IMG/VR virus record: IMGVR_UViG_3300009527_000002
Location: 1-38,190 of that record
Length of the DNA stretch: 38,190 nt
Direction: 5' to 3' (one strand)
Source: a virus
The position numbers and the translations under genes were made by a program. Below the pieces are notes generated by a model. The model was not told where the DNA came from and did not search any database. It worked only from the letters and a program-made list of their open reading frames with translations. Positions 1 to 6,352 of this stretch are shown piece after piece. Every line of letters starts with the position of its first letter. Positions within the stretch are counted from its first letter, which is position 1.

Positions 1-113
1 CATCGGCTGCCCCAGCAGGTCCTCGTCATGTGGCGCGGGCCTTGTGTCCGGTCGGGGAGAGCGATGGAATGCGAAGCCGCCGGGGCTGGGTGTTCAGGGG
101 GATGCACTGGGGC
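1..113. repeat. 113-bp terminal direct repeat, left copy
   Basis: These bases are repeated exactly at 38078-38190. The contig therefore closes into a circle of about 38,077 bp. This is either an assembly overlap of a circular or concatemeric genome or a genuine terminal redundancy. It lies between hicA and the first gene of the leftward operon and contains no convincing gene. Confidence 0.95.
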
Positions 114-126
114 AACCGATGGGCGA

Positions 127-155
127 ACGATAGCCATAAGCGGATAGCTTGTCAA
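127..155 (-). promoter_or_regulatory. Leftward early promoter (PL-like)
   Basis: On the minus strand a perfect -35 TTGACA (150-155) is followed after 17 bases by TATCGT (127-132). It points across the contig junction toward the leftward gene block that begins at 37979, which makes it the likely promoter of that operon. A 14-bp dyad (155-168) that resembles one beside the repressor/cro region touches its -35 box. This suggests repressor control. Confidence 0.65.
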
Positions 156-168
156 GGCATATGTGGCT
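155..168. promoter_or_regulatory. Putative repressor operator OL
   Basis: AGGCATATGTGGCT is an imperfect 14-bp palindrome abutting the -35 box of the leftward promoter. It matches AGCCACGTGCGGCT at 2569-2582 at 10 of 14 positions, and the flanking bases (TAT-like) also agree. Two related dyads at the two divergent early promoters are what a phage repressor/Cro pair would use. The assignment is inference. Confidence 0.4.
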
Positions 169-180
169 ATTTTCGGACAA

Positions 181-208
181 AAGAAAACCGCCTCGGGGGC
201 GGCTGGTT
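181..208 (-). terminator. Rho-independent terminator after hicA
   Basis: On the minus strand CCGCC and GGCGG form a stem around a 5-base loop, followed by TTTTCTTTT. It lies 21 bases past the hicA stop. Its core is nearly the same as the terminator at 871-895 upstream of hicB, so the toxin-antitoxin cassette sits between two similar terminators. Confidence 0.75.
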
Positions 209-228
209 GTGATGTCTCGGTGGATGCG

Positions 229-465
229 TTACCTGGTCAAAGCGTCGTAGAACTCCTTGACGCTGACGCCGGCCTGGCTGGCCATGAAACTGATCAGCGT
301 GTGGTGGAACGGATGCTTTGGCGGGTCGAGTGTGACCTTGCGAAAAGGCGGGCCGGCCTTGATCCACTGTTCGTGCGACCCCGATGTGTTGCGGTAGTCG
401 AACCCGAGGTTCCTGAGAATGGTGCGGACTTCGCGAGCATCAAGCGGGCGCTTCCATCGGCTCAT
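229..465 (-). CDS. hicA: HicA-family mRNA interferase toxin
   Basis: This 78-residue protein fits the HicA (YcfA-like) family of small double-stranded-RNA-binding-fold toxins that cleave mRNA. The invariant GSH signature is present as SGSHEQW near residue 29, where the histidine is the expected catalytic residue. A basic beta-strand (RKVTLDPPKHPFHH) follows, then a C-terminal helix ending EFYDALTR. The start ATG overlaps the stop of the upstream hicB-like gene in the sequence ATGA, so the two are translationally coupled in the order antitoxin then toxin. The product would be held inactive by its partner and could stabilise the prophage or abort infection by other phages. The family call is good. 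Toxicity is not demonstrated. Confidence 0.8.
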   Translation of the reverse strand: MSRWKRPLDAREVRTILRNLGFDYRNTSGSHEQWIKAGPPFRKVTLDPPKHPFHHTLISFMASQAGVSVKEFYDALTR

Positions 466-782
466 GCCGGCACAAGCGGTATCGGGCTGCTGTACTCGCG
501 CGCGCAGGGCGTGCGAATGCGCAGCGCGTGCCGAGCGGCGAGGAAATAGTACGCCAACCAGTAGCGCAGGGGTGCCCGGCGCCGGAGAAGGTAGCGAGCA
601 TGCGTCTGGTCCTTGCCAGCGAGAGCATCCATGAGGTAGCTGTGGATCTGCGCGTTCAGTCTGTCTCTGACGTCTTCAAAGCAATCGTCTTGCGCCGCCA
701 GGTTGAAGTCCAGGCACACCGCTACCCACTGGTCGCCTTCTCGCCACGCCATGCAGCTCAGCATCAATTCTGTCGATTTCAT
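462..782 (-). CDS. hicB: HicB-like antitoxin
   Basis: The 106-residue protein begins with a HicB-like fold: a short strand ending in the WVAVCLDFNL motif (about residues 18-27), then an acidic helix rich in D and E (DDCFEDVRDRL). This is the degenerate RNase H-like domain that binds HicA. Many HicB proteins carry a C-terminal HTH or ribbon-helix-helix domain for autoregulation. Here the C-terminal part (LRYWLAYYFLAARHAL) is aromatic, basic and hydrophobic, and no DNA-binding domain is visible. It is directly coupled to hicA by a 4-base overlap. The role is inferred from the partner and from the N-terminal motif. Confidence 0.7.
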   Translation of the reverse strand: MKSTELMLSCMAWREGDQWVAVCLDFNLAAQDDCFEDVRDRLNAQIHSYLMDALAGKDQTHARYLLRRRAPLRYWLAYYFLAARHALRIRTPCAREYSSPIPLVPA

Positions 783-832
783 GTTTGCCCCGATCCGAGA
801 TCCGCCTGGTGGACGGTCTTGTGTTCGACCGC

Positions 833-838
833 AGTATA
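833..838 (-). promoter_or_regulatory. Possible -10 box of the hicBA promoter
   Basis: The 145-base gap between hicB and the HNH gene holds a terminator (871-895) and, between that terminator and hicB, a minus-strand TATACT at 833-838 with no clear -35. A 9-bp palindrome AGGATTCCT (845-853) lies just upstream and could be an operator. Because a terminator precedes it, hicBA needs its own promoter, and this is the best candidate seen. Confidence 0.3.
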
Positions 839-870
839 GCTTTCAGGATTCCTAGATAGACTCCTGTGGA

Positions 871-895
871 AAAATAAAACCGCCTCGTGGGCGGT
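871..895 (-). terminator. Rho-independent terminator after the secreted HNH gene
   Basis: On the minus strand ACCGCC pairs with GGCGGT around a 5-base loop, followed by TTTATTTT. It lies 33 bases after the stop of the HNH gene. It would end the leftward transcript of the repressor/immunity genes before hicBA. Confidence 0.75.
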
Positions 896-927
896 CATGG
901 GATTCCTGGGATAGATGAGGATCGAGC

Positions 928-1215
928 TTATGCTTTCTTCCCCGCGCACTGTCGGCGCTCGTCCCGGTCCTTGGACTTTGCATTCTCGACGGTCTGCCAC
1001 TGCATGTTTTCCGGGTGATCAGGCCCGCCGGCGCACAGCGGAATGATGTGGTCGACGATGTAGCCAGGACACGGGCCGCGGCGCTGATCGTTGGCCGGGC
1101 ATGGGGTGACGCGCTGGAATTCTGCGCGGGCAGCGTGGCTCCGTTCAGTTGCCCAGACCGTACAGGCAACGATCATCAGGACTGTGGCAATAGCTTGCAA
1201 CCGCAGTGCTTGCAT
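928..1215 (-). CDS. Secreted HNH nuclease-like protein
   Basis: The 95-residue product begins with a signal-peptide-like segment (a hydrophobic core LQAIATVLMIVACTVWA ending in ATERSHA), so it is probably exported to the periplasm. The mature part has the HNH core: a CPA...GPCPGY segment, then VDHIIPLCAGG, then N...MQWQT and a lysine/aspartate-rich tail. The DH of DHIIPL and the later asparagine are the expected metal and catalytic residues. I chose the ATG at 1215 because AAGGA lies 9 bases upstream and the signal peptide then begins correctly. It overlaps the end of the preceding immunity-like gene by 40 bases. Similar small secreted HNH proteins occur in many proteobacterial phages. The target here is unknown, and a role against incoming DNA is only a hypothesis. 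Confidence 0.7.
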   Translation of the reverse strand: MQALRLQAIATVLMIVACTVWATERSHAARAEFQRVTPCPANDQRRGPCPGYIVDHIIPLCAGGPDHPENMQWQTVENAKSKDRDERRQCAGKKA

Positions 1216-1472
1216 ACCTTGGCATCCTTGAGGATCAGTTCGGCGCAGTCGGGGCACTTGATGTGCGTTCGTGGAGATGGTGCGGCAGGATCATCACGAG
1301 CGCTGCCAGCCGACCAGGCAAGCGCGATCAGCCAACCCACTAGTGTCCAGCCAAGAAACAGATTGAGAACCAGAATCATCGCCCGGCTTCGGTGGCGCTT
1401 CGAATAGCCGTTTGCGGCCGGAATGAAATAGACGATGACCATGACGATGGCCAAAATAGTAGGATCAGGCAT
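1176..1472 (-). CDS. Superinfection immunity-like membrane protein with zinc ribbon
   Basis: The 98-residue protein has two hydrophobic segments, about residues 5-22 (ILAIVMVIVYFIPAANGY) and 30-52. The second contains the NLFLGWTLVGWLIALAW pattern typical of the superinfection immunity (T4 Imm-like) family. A C-terminal zinc ribbon follows: CPDC at about residue 73 and CKHC at about residue 90. Imm-type proteins sit in the inner membrane and block DNA entry of related phages. The gene lies 2 bases after the stop of the upstream two-helix membrane protein and overlaps the HNH gene downstream, so the three are probably one lysogenic operon with the repressor. The family assignment rests on the WTLVGW motif and topology. 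Confidence 0.7.
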   Translation of the reverse strand: MPDPTILAIVMVIVYFIPAANGYSKRHRSRAMILVLNLFLGWTLVGWLIALAWSAGSARDDPAAPSPRTHIKCPDCAELILKDAKVCKHCGCKLLPQS

Positions 1473-1474
1473 GG

Positions 1475-1939
1475 CTACGCAATCGCTCTCAGCATCCGCT
1501 CAGTCATGGACAGCGGAATATTCTGGTCTTCCCGGTTGATCTCGCGCAGCATGTCGTTGTAGGCAACGTTGCGCAGCAGTTCGACTTCCGGGGCGTCTCC
1601 TTGATGCGCCTCTTCCAGCGCAAGGGCGAGCTGCTCGAACGTCATGCCGAAAGATTTGGCCATCAGCGCCTGATAGCGACGCACATCGGATTCGTTCTGC
1701 GCGGCCTTGTCGGCTGGTCGAATGGCCACTAGCGCAGAGCCGGCTACCGCAAGCAGGGCGCTCCCGGATATGGAAACCCATGCGGGCAACTGTCCAGCGG
1801 CGCCGCTGACGGCCGCACTGCCGCCGACGAGTGAAAAAAACGTCCCTGCCGCCTGTATGCGGCGGTACAGCCGTGCGGTGCGCTCGCACAGCCGGATCGC
1901 GTAGCGGATATCCCCTCTCAGTTGCTCAATAGTTTTCAT
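1475..1939 (-). CDS. Two-helix membrane protein of unknown function
   Basis: The product is 154 residues from the ATG at 1939, which has AAGGG 7 bases upstream. An N-terminal amphipathic helix (about 1-28) is followed by two hydrophobic segments (about 30-50 and 54-73) and a long helical cytoplasmic tail with many charged residues. The layout of helix, two membrane spans and helical tail resembles the SLATT/2TM class of membrane proteins linked to defence, but I see no diagnostic motif, so this is only a suggestion. Its position between the repressor and the superinfection immunity gene supports a role in prophage-encoded exclusion. Function unknown. Confidence 0.6.
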   Translation of the reverse strand: MKTIEQLRGDIRYAIRLCERTARLYRRIQAAGTFFSLVGGSAAVSGAAGQLPAWVSISGSALLAVAGSALVAIRPADKAAQNESDVRRYQALMAKSFGMTFEQLALALEEAHQGDAPEVELLRNVAYNDMLREINREDQNIPLSMTERMLRAIA

Positions 1940-2081
1940 GGGCAAGCCCTTTCGGTGGAGGCGGCGGCGGCAACGGTTGTGGCGTCTGTTTGGGGGGTAC
2001 ATGGGATTTCTGCTCGATCATTCTAAACCTTTCCCGCGCAAATGTTTTCCCGTGACTTCCTTCCTCGCGCCGATTGCTCAT
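1926..2081 (-). CDS. Short proline-rich ORF
   Basis: This is a 51-codon reading frame from an ATG at 2081 with AGGA about 7 bases upstream. A second possible start at 2021 (31 codons) has AAAGG 6 bases upstream. The C-terminal half is proline-rich (QPLPPPPPPKG). It begins 37 bases after the repressor stop and overlaps the next gene by 14 bases, so it fits an operon, but the composition is low-complexity and I recognise no family. It may be a coupling leader rather than a functional protein. Confidence 0.35.
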   Translation of the reverse strand: MSNRREEGSHGKTFARERFRMIEQKSHVPPKQTPQPLPPPPPPKGLAHENY

Positions 2082-2118
2082 CGGAGCATCCTGACGCTGC
2101 GGTACTCCGCGAAGTCGA

Positions 2119-2544
2119 TCACCGGACACCGTTTGCTTTGCGTTGGAACTGGCCGCCCTCAACGAGGCCCTGCGTGTAAGCGGCGACGCGCCCTTTCCCC
2201 TCGTGGGTCAAGCGGCGCATCATGTCCACCACGCGCGCAATGTCCCGATCTTCGGGGACGATGGCGGAAGGTAGCGAGCGTTCGGTCACGCCAATGGACG
2301 GCAAGTCAGGGGCCGCGGGGTAGCCGGTGCAATCGTCCAGCAGCAGATCGCGCGCCGAGCGGCGGAACGCATGGGCGAGTAACTCGAGATTTGCAACCGT
2401 GAGGTTGCCATCCCCATTTTTAGCGCGGCGAACGGTTCCGAATCCAACCCCTGCGGCTTTGGATACCTTTATTAAGGTGTCCCTTTCCGGGTCAGCAGCC
2501 ATCAGCGTGCTTAAGTTTTTGGCGATCACCTGTGCAATGTCCAT
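2119..2544 (-). CDS. CI-type HTH repressor (short form)
   Basis: The 141-residue protein has an N-terminal HTH of the XRE/lambda-repressor type: TLIKVSKAAGVGFGTVRRA (about residues 23-41) followed by LTVANLELLAHAF. A linker and a helical C-terminal segment with no S24 peptidase Ser/Lys pair follow. It is therefore probably not RecA-cleaved, which fits the BRO-type antirepressor elsewhere in the genome as the induction route. It is divergent from the cro-like gene, the usual immunity-region arrangement. A four-codon mini-ORF (2560-2546, minus) ends one base before its start and could couple or dampen translation. It is the likely binder of the dyads at 2569-2582 and 155-168. Confidence 0.8.
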   Translation of the reverse strand: MDIAQVIAKNLSTLMAADPERDTLIKVSKAAGVGFGTVRRAKNGDGNLTVANLELLAHAFRRSARDLLLDDCTGYPAAPDLPSIGVTERSLPSAIVPEDRDIARVVDMMRRLTHEGKGRVAAYTQGLVEGGQFQRKANGVR

Positions 2545-2568
2545 ATCAGGATTCTTTCATTTAACGAA

Positions 2569-2582
2569 AGCCACGTGCGGCT
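2569..2582. promoter_or_regulatory. Putative repressor/Cro operator OR
   Basis: AGCCACGTGCGGCT is an imperfect palindrome with perfect 4-bp outer arms in the 75-base gap between the divergent repressor and cro genes. It resembles the dyad at 155-168. A CTTTC/GAAAG inverted pair (2554-2570) and the palindrome CCTATAGG (2603-2610) lie close by. Operator function is inferred. Confidence 0.45.
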
Positions 2583-2583
2583 A

Positions 2584-2610
2584 TTGCAAAAATCCATAAG
2601 TGCCTATAGG
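2584..2610 (+). promoter_or_regulatory. Rightward early promoter (PR-like)
   Basis: TTGCAA (2584-2589) and TATAGG (2605-2610) are separated by 15 bases, shorter than the ideal 17, upstream of the cro-like start. The operator-like dyad at 2569-2582 adjoins the -35. This is the only plausible promoter for the rightward early operon, but the match is moderate. Confidence 0.4.
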
Positions 2611-2619
2611 ATGTGGCGC

Positions 2620-2853
2620 ATGAACACCTCGCCCACCCTCTACGAACACGTGATGACCCACCTGCGCGCGAGAACCATCCCGCAGCGTCGGGTGGCGCGC
2701 GAAAGCGGCGTGCCGTTCTCGACGCTCTGCAAGATCGCCCAGGGCGCCGTGAAGGAACCCAGCGTGCACACGATTCAGCGCCTGGCCGACTATTTCGATC
2801 GGGTGTCGAACGCCGATCAGATGGCTGAGCAGCAGGAAAACGAAGCCGCATGA
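2620..2853 (+). CDS. Cro-like HTH regulator
   Basis: The 77-residue protein starts at the third in-frame ATG (2620), chosen because AGGA lies 9 bases upstream. It is almost only an HTH domain: IPQRRVARESGVPFSTLCKIAQG (about residues 20-42), then TIQRLADYF. A single small HTH transcribed divergently from the repressor is the standard Cro arrangement that turns down the repressor and early promoters during lytic growth. It heads the rightward early operon. Confidence 0.75.
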   Translation: MNTSPTLYEHVMTHLRARTIPQRRVARESGVPFSTLCKIAQGAVKEPSVHTIQRLADYFDRVSNADQMAEQQENEAA

Positions 2854-2946
2854 CCAAGCCATCCCTCCTTCGCATCGGTTCGTTTTCATACCCCGCACTC
2901 TGAACCGCCGAGCGGAAATGGCTACAGGAAACTACCGGAAACAATC

Positions 2947-3330
2947 ATGACGGCACTTTCCGGTAGCACGCGCCAGATGACGCTCGACTTCACGCCCGGA
3001 CTGACGGAGCGGCACGAGACGCTGCTGGCCTGCCTGCGGGAATGCGCCCACACGCAACGGGCGCCGATGAAGGCGATTGCGGCGGACATGGACCTGTCGC
3101 TGTCGGAGCTGTCGCGAAAGCTGGCCGGGAATCCAGAAGACACGCGGCGGTTCTCAGTCGAGGACCTGGAACGATTCATTCAGGCGACAGGGGACGTGAC
3201 GCCGATCTACTACCTGATCGAGCGATTTCTCGAGGATGCGGACGTCCGGCAACGCCGGGCCCTGGGCGAGCTGGTGAAGCTGGCGCCGCAGCTGGCCGCG
3301 CTGATCAAGCAGGCGGGCGTCGGCCTGTGA
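2947..3330 (+). CDS. CII-like phage regulatory protein
   Basis: The 127-residue protein resembles the phage CII/CP76-type regulator family. An HTH (MKAIAADMDLSLSELSRKL, about residues 41-59) is followed by the segment FSVEDLERFIQATGDVTPI and a C-terminal helical tail (about 95-127) suited to oligomerisation. Its order after Cro and before the replication gene matches lambdoid-style phages, where CII promotes the lysogenic choice. The stop overlaps the start of the replication gene (GTGA), so the two are coupled. Confidence 0.6.
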   Translation: MTALSGSTRQMTLDFTPGLTERHETLLACLRECAHTQRAPMKAIAADMDLSLSELSRKLAGNPEDTRRFSVEDLERFIQATGDVTPIYYLIERFLEDADVRQRRALGELVKLAPQLAALIKQAGVGL

Positions 3331-5759
3331 TCGATTTCTCGGCGATTTCCACGGCGGCGCTTGATCGCGCCGAGTCGCTGCTCTCGCAATGGTTGCCGGC
3401 GGGCAAGCGTTCGGGCCATGAGTGGGTGTCGGTCAATCCAATGCGCTCGGATGCCAATCCGGGGTCTTTCTCGGTGTCGCTCACTACCGGCTCCTGGGCG
3501 GACTTCGCTACCGACGACAAGGGTGGCGACCTGGTAGCGCTGTACGCCTATCTCTTCACAGCAGGCGATCAGGGCGCGGCAGCGCGCGATCTGGCCGATC
3601 AGCTTGGCATCGCGCCGGCGGCTGGCGGTGAGCAAGCACGCCCGACGAAGCGCGGTGAGACGAAGCGCCCGGAGGCCGAGACGACGGCGGCGAAAGCCGA
3701 GACGCCAGCTTCCTCGGCGGAAACGAAGCCGCCGACGCGGCGAACGCTGTGGGCGCCGGTGCTGCCGGTACCGGACGAGGCAGAGTATCCGCCGAAAGCG
3801 CACGTGGTGCGCGGGGCGCCGGAAGCGCAGTGGGCGTATCGCGATGGTGGCGGGCGGCTGCTTGGCTACATCTGCCGATTCCGCACGTCGGACGGCGGCA
3901 AGGAAGTGTTGCCGCTGACATGGTGCCGGCATGACACTTCCGGAAAGCACGGCTGGCGCTGGATTTCGTTCGCTGCGCCGCGCCCGCTGTACGGTCTTGA
4001 TCGCCTGGCGGAACGGCCCGAGGCGACGGTGCTGCTGGTCGAGGGCGAGAAGTGCGCCGATGCGGCGCGCGATGCGCTGCCCGATCTGGTCAGTGTGGCG
4101 TGGCCGGGCGGCAGCAAGGCGGTCGACAAGGCGGACTGGTCGCCACTGGCCGGCCGCAAGGTGGTGCTGTGGCCGGATGCGGATGCGCAGACGCACAAGC
4201 ACACGGGGGAGCTGTTGCCGGAGAGCCTGCAGCCTGGATCGCTGGCGATGCAGCGGATTGCGGTCATTCTGGCCGGCCTGGGCGGCAAGCTGTGGCGGGT
4301 GCGCATTCCGCCGCCAGGAGAGAAGCCGGGCGGCTGGGACGTGGCCGATGCGATCGCCGAGGGGATGGCTGGCGAGGCCCTGGCGACCTGGGTTCGCGAG
4401 CGGCTGGAGGTATGTGCGGGCGAGAGCGCGCCGGCGGCGAAGGCGGATCACCGGTCAGCGGTTGGGGAAGAGTGCACCGAGAGGGAAGGCGAGGCGCCGC
4501 CGAACTGGCGACTGGCGTTGTTGCGGACGCAGAAGGGCGAGATTGCGGCGTGCCTGTCGAATGTGCACGATATCCTGCTGAATTCTCCGGAGTGGTCCGG
4601 CGTGCTGGGGTTCGACGAATTCGCGGCGCGGACGATGAAGCGGGCACCGGCGCCGTACTTCGGCGGCGAGGTCGGCGAGTGGACGGGTGTGGATGATTCT
4701 CGCACGGGGATGTGGCTGACGCGGAAGTTTCGGTTCTCGGCGCCTACGGCGCTGGTGGCGGAAGCGGTCGAGACGCTGGCGATGGGGTTTGCGTATCACC
4801 CGGTGCGGATGTGGCTGCAGGGCCTGCCGCGCTGGGACGGGACGGACCGGCTGGAGTTCTGGCTGTGCGATTGCGTCGGGGTGGCCGATACGCCCTATGC
4901 GCGCCTGGTGGCGAAGTGGTTTTTCATCGGGATGATCGCGCGGGTGATGCGGCCGGGGGTGAAGTTCGACTACTGCCTGGTGCTCGAAGGATCGCAGGGG
5001 AAGCGCAAGTCGTCGGTGGCGGCGACGCTCGGAGGGCCGTGGTTTGGAGATACCGACCTCGATCTGCACAATAAGGATTCGATGTCGGCCTTGCGGGGCA
5101 AGCTGGTCTATGAGTTCCCGGAGATGGGCTCCGTGACGCGGGTGGAAGCGAGCCGGCAGAAGTCGTTTCTGTCGCGCCAGTTCGACGAGTTCCGGCCGGT
5201 GTATGGACGGCGGGAAATTCGGCTGTCCCGGCAGTGCGTGTTCATCGGGACGACGAACGAATGGGAGTGGAACAAGGACCCCACGGGCGGCCGGCGGTTC
5301 TGGCCGGTGGAGGTGGGCGACATCGACATCGATGCGCTGGCGGCGATTCGCGAGCAGCTGTTCGCGGAAGCGCTGCAGCGCTTTGAGGCGGGGGAGAAGT
5401 TCTGGCCGGATGCTGCGCAGCAGAAAGCGCTGTTCGACCCGGAGCAGCTGGCCCGCGAGCAGCAGGAGAGCTTGATCGATGCGCTGCATGACTGGGTGTG
5501 GACGCAGGTGGCGGACTTCTCGGTGGCGGATGCGGTGATGGACGGGCTCAAGCTCGATGCGTCGAAGCTGACGCGGGACTTGACGACGCGCGTTGGCATC
5601 GCTCTGCGCAAGCTTGGCTGCGAGAAGGTCGAGCGAAGGAATGGAATGATTCGGTTCTGGTACAAGCCTCCCGTGCGAAAGGAGGCCACGTCGACGGCCG
5701 TGGATTCGTCTTCGCAGCTCGCGCAGCCTGTCTCGGGAGGTCGTCATGTCCCGTTTTGA
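3327..5759 (+). CDS. Primase-helicase with TOPRIM and VapE domains
   Basis: The 810-residue replication protein starts at GTG 3327, overlapping the preceding stop by 4 bases. Residues 1-95 look like a primase N-terminal domain (SVNPMRSDANPGSF, then FATDDKGGDLVALY) but without zinc cysteines. After an Ala/Glu/Thr-rich linker (about 95-140), a TOPRIM-like region has VLLVEGEKCADAA near 234 and VVLWPDAD near 281. From about 490 the VapE (virulence-associated E) superfamily-3-type ATPase follows. Its Walker A is LEGSQGKRKSS (about 552), with arginine where the second glycycl position of GxxGxGKS is usual, then VYEFPEM near 592, GTTNEW near 641 and the arginine pair GGRRFWPV near 654. It probably primes and unwinds DNA at the repeat array just downstream. 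Confidence 0.85.
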   Translation: MIDFSAISTAALDRAESLLSQWLPAGKRSGHEWVSVNPMRSDANPGSFSVSLTTGSWADFATDDKGGDLVALYAYLFTAGDQGAAARDLADQLGIAPAAGGEQARPTKRGETKRPEAETTAAKAETPASSAETKPPTRRTLWAPVLPVPDEAEYPPKAHVVRGAPEAQWAYRDGGGRLLGYICRFRTSDGGKEVLPLTWCRHDTSGKHGWRWISFAAPRPLYGLDRLAERPEATVLLVEGEKCADAARDALPDLVSVAWPGGSKAVDKADWSPLAGRKVVLWPDADAQTHKHTGELLPESLQPGSLAMQRIAVILAGLGGKLWRVRIPPPGEKPGGWDVADAIAEGMAGEALATWVRERLEVCAGESAPAAKADHRSAVGEECTEREGEAPPNWRLALLRTQKGEIAACLSNVHDILLNSPEWSGVLGFDEFAARTMKRAPAPYFGGEVGEWTGVDDSRTGMWLTRKFRFSAPTALVAEAVETLAMGFAYHPVRMWLQGLPRWDGTDRLEFWLCDCVGVADTPYARLVAKWFFIGMIARVMRPGVKFDYCLVLEGSQGKRKSSVAATLGGPWFGDTDLDLHNKDSMSALRGKLVYEFPEMGSVTRVEASRQKSFLSRQFDEFRPVYGRREIRLSRQCVFIGTTNEWEWNKDPTGGRRFWPVEVGDIDIDALAAIREQLFAEALQRFEAGEKFWPDAAQQKALFDPEQLAREQQESLIDALHDWVWTQVADFSVADAVMDGLKLDASKLTRDLTTRVGIALRKLGCEKVERRNGMIRFWYKPPVRKEATSTAVDSSSQLAQPVSGGRHVPF

Positions 5760-5768
5760 GCAGTTTTT

Positions 5769-6025
5769 TTCCATACCTGTTCCATACCTCTGGCGCAGGT
5801 ATGGAACCCTGCAGGCCTTGCGCAGCAAGGGGGTTCCATACCTTCCATACCTTCCATACCGTTTTCCTCGCCCGCGTGCACACGTGTGTACACGTGCACG
5901 TGTGTACCTGTACGTGCACGCAGCCGTAAAAACCAGTATGGAAGGTATGGAAGGTATGGAAGAGCAAGGCGCAGCAAGGGTTTCAGGGTTCCATACCTCG
6001 TGTGCAAGGTGTGGAAGGTATGGAA
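5769..6025. repeat. Palindromic array of 12 GGTATGGAA repeats; candidate replication origin
   Basis: Twelve 9-bp units (two with one mismatch) lie in mirrored order. Reverse units are at 5769, 5780, 5834, 5843, 5852 and 5989. Forward units are at 5798, 5935, 5944, 5953, 6008 and 6017. The triplets are separated from the single units by exactly 27 bases on each side. The centre (about 5897) is a GTGCAC/CACGTG-rich stretch in which 5873-5907 is strictly alternating pyrimidine-purine. The 305-base gap between the replication gene (ends 5759) and the next gene (starts 6065) holds nothing else. Tandem and inverted short repeats directly after a phage replication gene suggest iterons of an origin. 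A giant RNA hairpin or cruciform is the alternative. Confidence 0.9.
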
Positions 6026-6064
6026 CGTAGACAGACAACCGGTACCGGGGAAGGAGTGGCTAGC

Positions 6065-6352
6065 GTGGATCAACTGATTGCGAAGATGCGGGCGGATTGG
6101 CTGGTAGTCGCGGAGTCCAGGCGATCCAGCGGCGATTGGACCGAAGAGGACGAGCGCGACATCGCGCAGGCGATCAAGGCGGCGATCGAGGCGAAGGATC
6201 GGAATGCGCTGGCGTGCTGGTCGCGGTGGCTGGCGGATTTGTCGGCCTGGGTGACGGCCTGGAATCTGATCTGTCGGGGGTCGGAAGCGAGCATGAAGTC
6301 GGCGGCACGCGCGGAACGGTTGCGGCAGAAAGGGGAAGCGGTCAATGGATGA
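6065..6352 (+). CDS. Small early protein of unknown function
   Basis: The 95-residue helical protein starts at GTG 6065, chosen because a perfect AAGGAG lies 8 bases upstream (6051-6056) and the upstream codons in this frame run into the repeat array. It is rich in Trp and Ala (RADWLVVAE, ALACWSRWLADLSAWVTAWNLI). I do not recognise a family. It lies between the putative origin and the antitermination-like gene, whose start it overlaps by 8 bases, so a role in replication or late regulation is possible. Confidence 0.65.
   Translation: MDQLIAKMRADWLVVAESRRSSGDWTEEDERDIAQAIKAAIEAKDRNALACWSRWLADLSAWVTAWNLICRGSEASMKSAARAERLRQKGEAVNG

Noticed and set aside
3042-3326. Upstream extension of the primase-helicase frame to 3042
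   Set aside because: It overlaps the CII-like gene, is compositionally a shadow, and a GTG at 3327 with GTGA coupling is the natural start.
5769-6025. CRISPR array
   Set aside because: Units are only 9 bp, occur in both orientations and have no regular unique spacers; no cas genes are present.
3210-6038. Long minus-strand ORFs of 413 and 527 codons opposite the primase-helicase
   Set aside because: They are Arg/Pro/His-rich antisense shadows of a GC-rich gene whose plus-strand product has clear domains.
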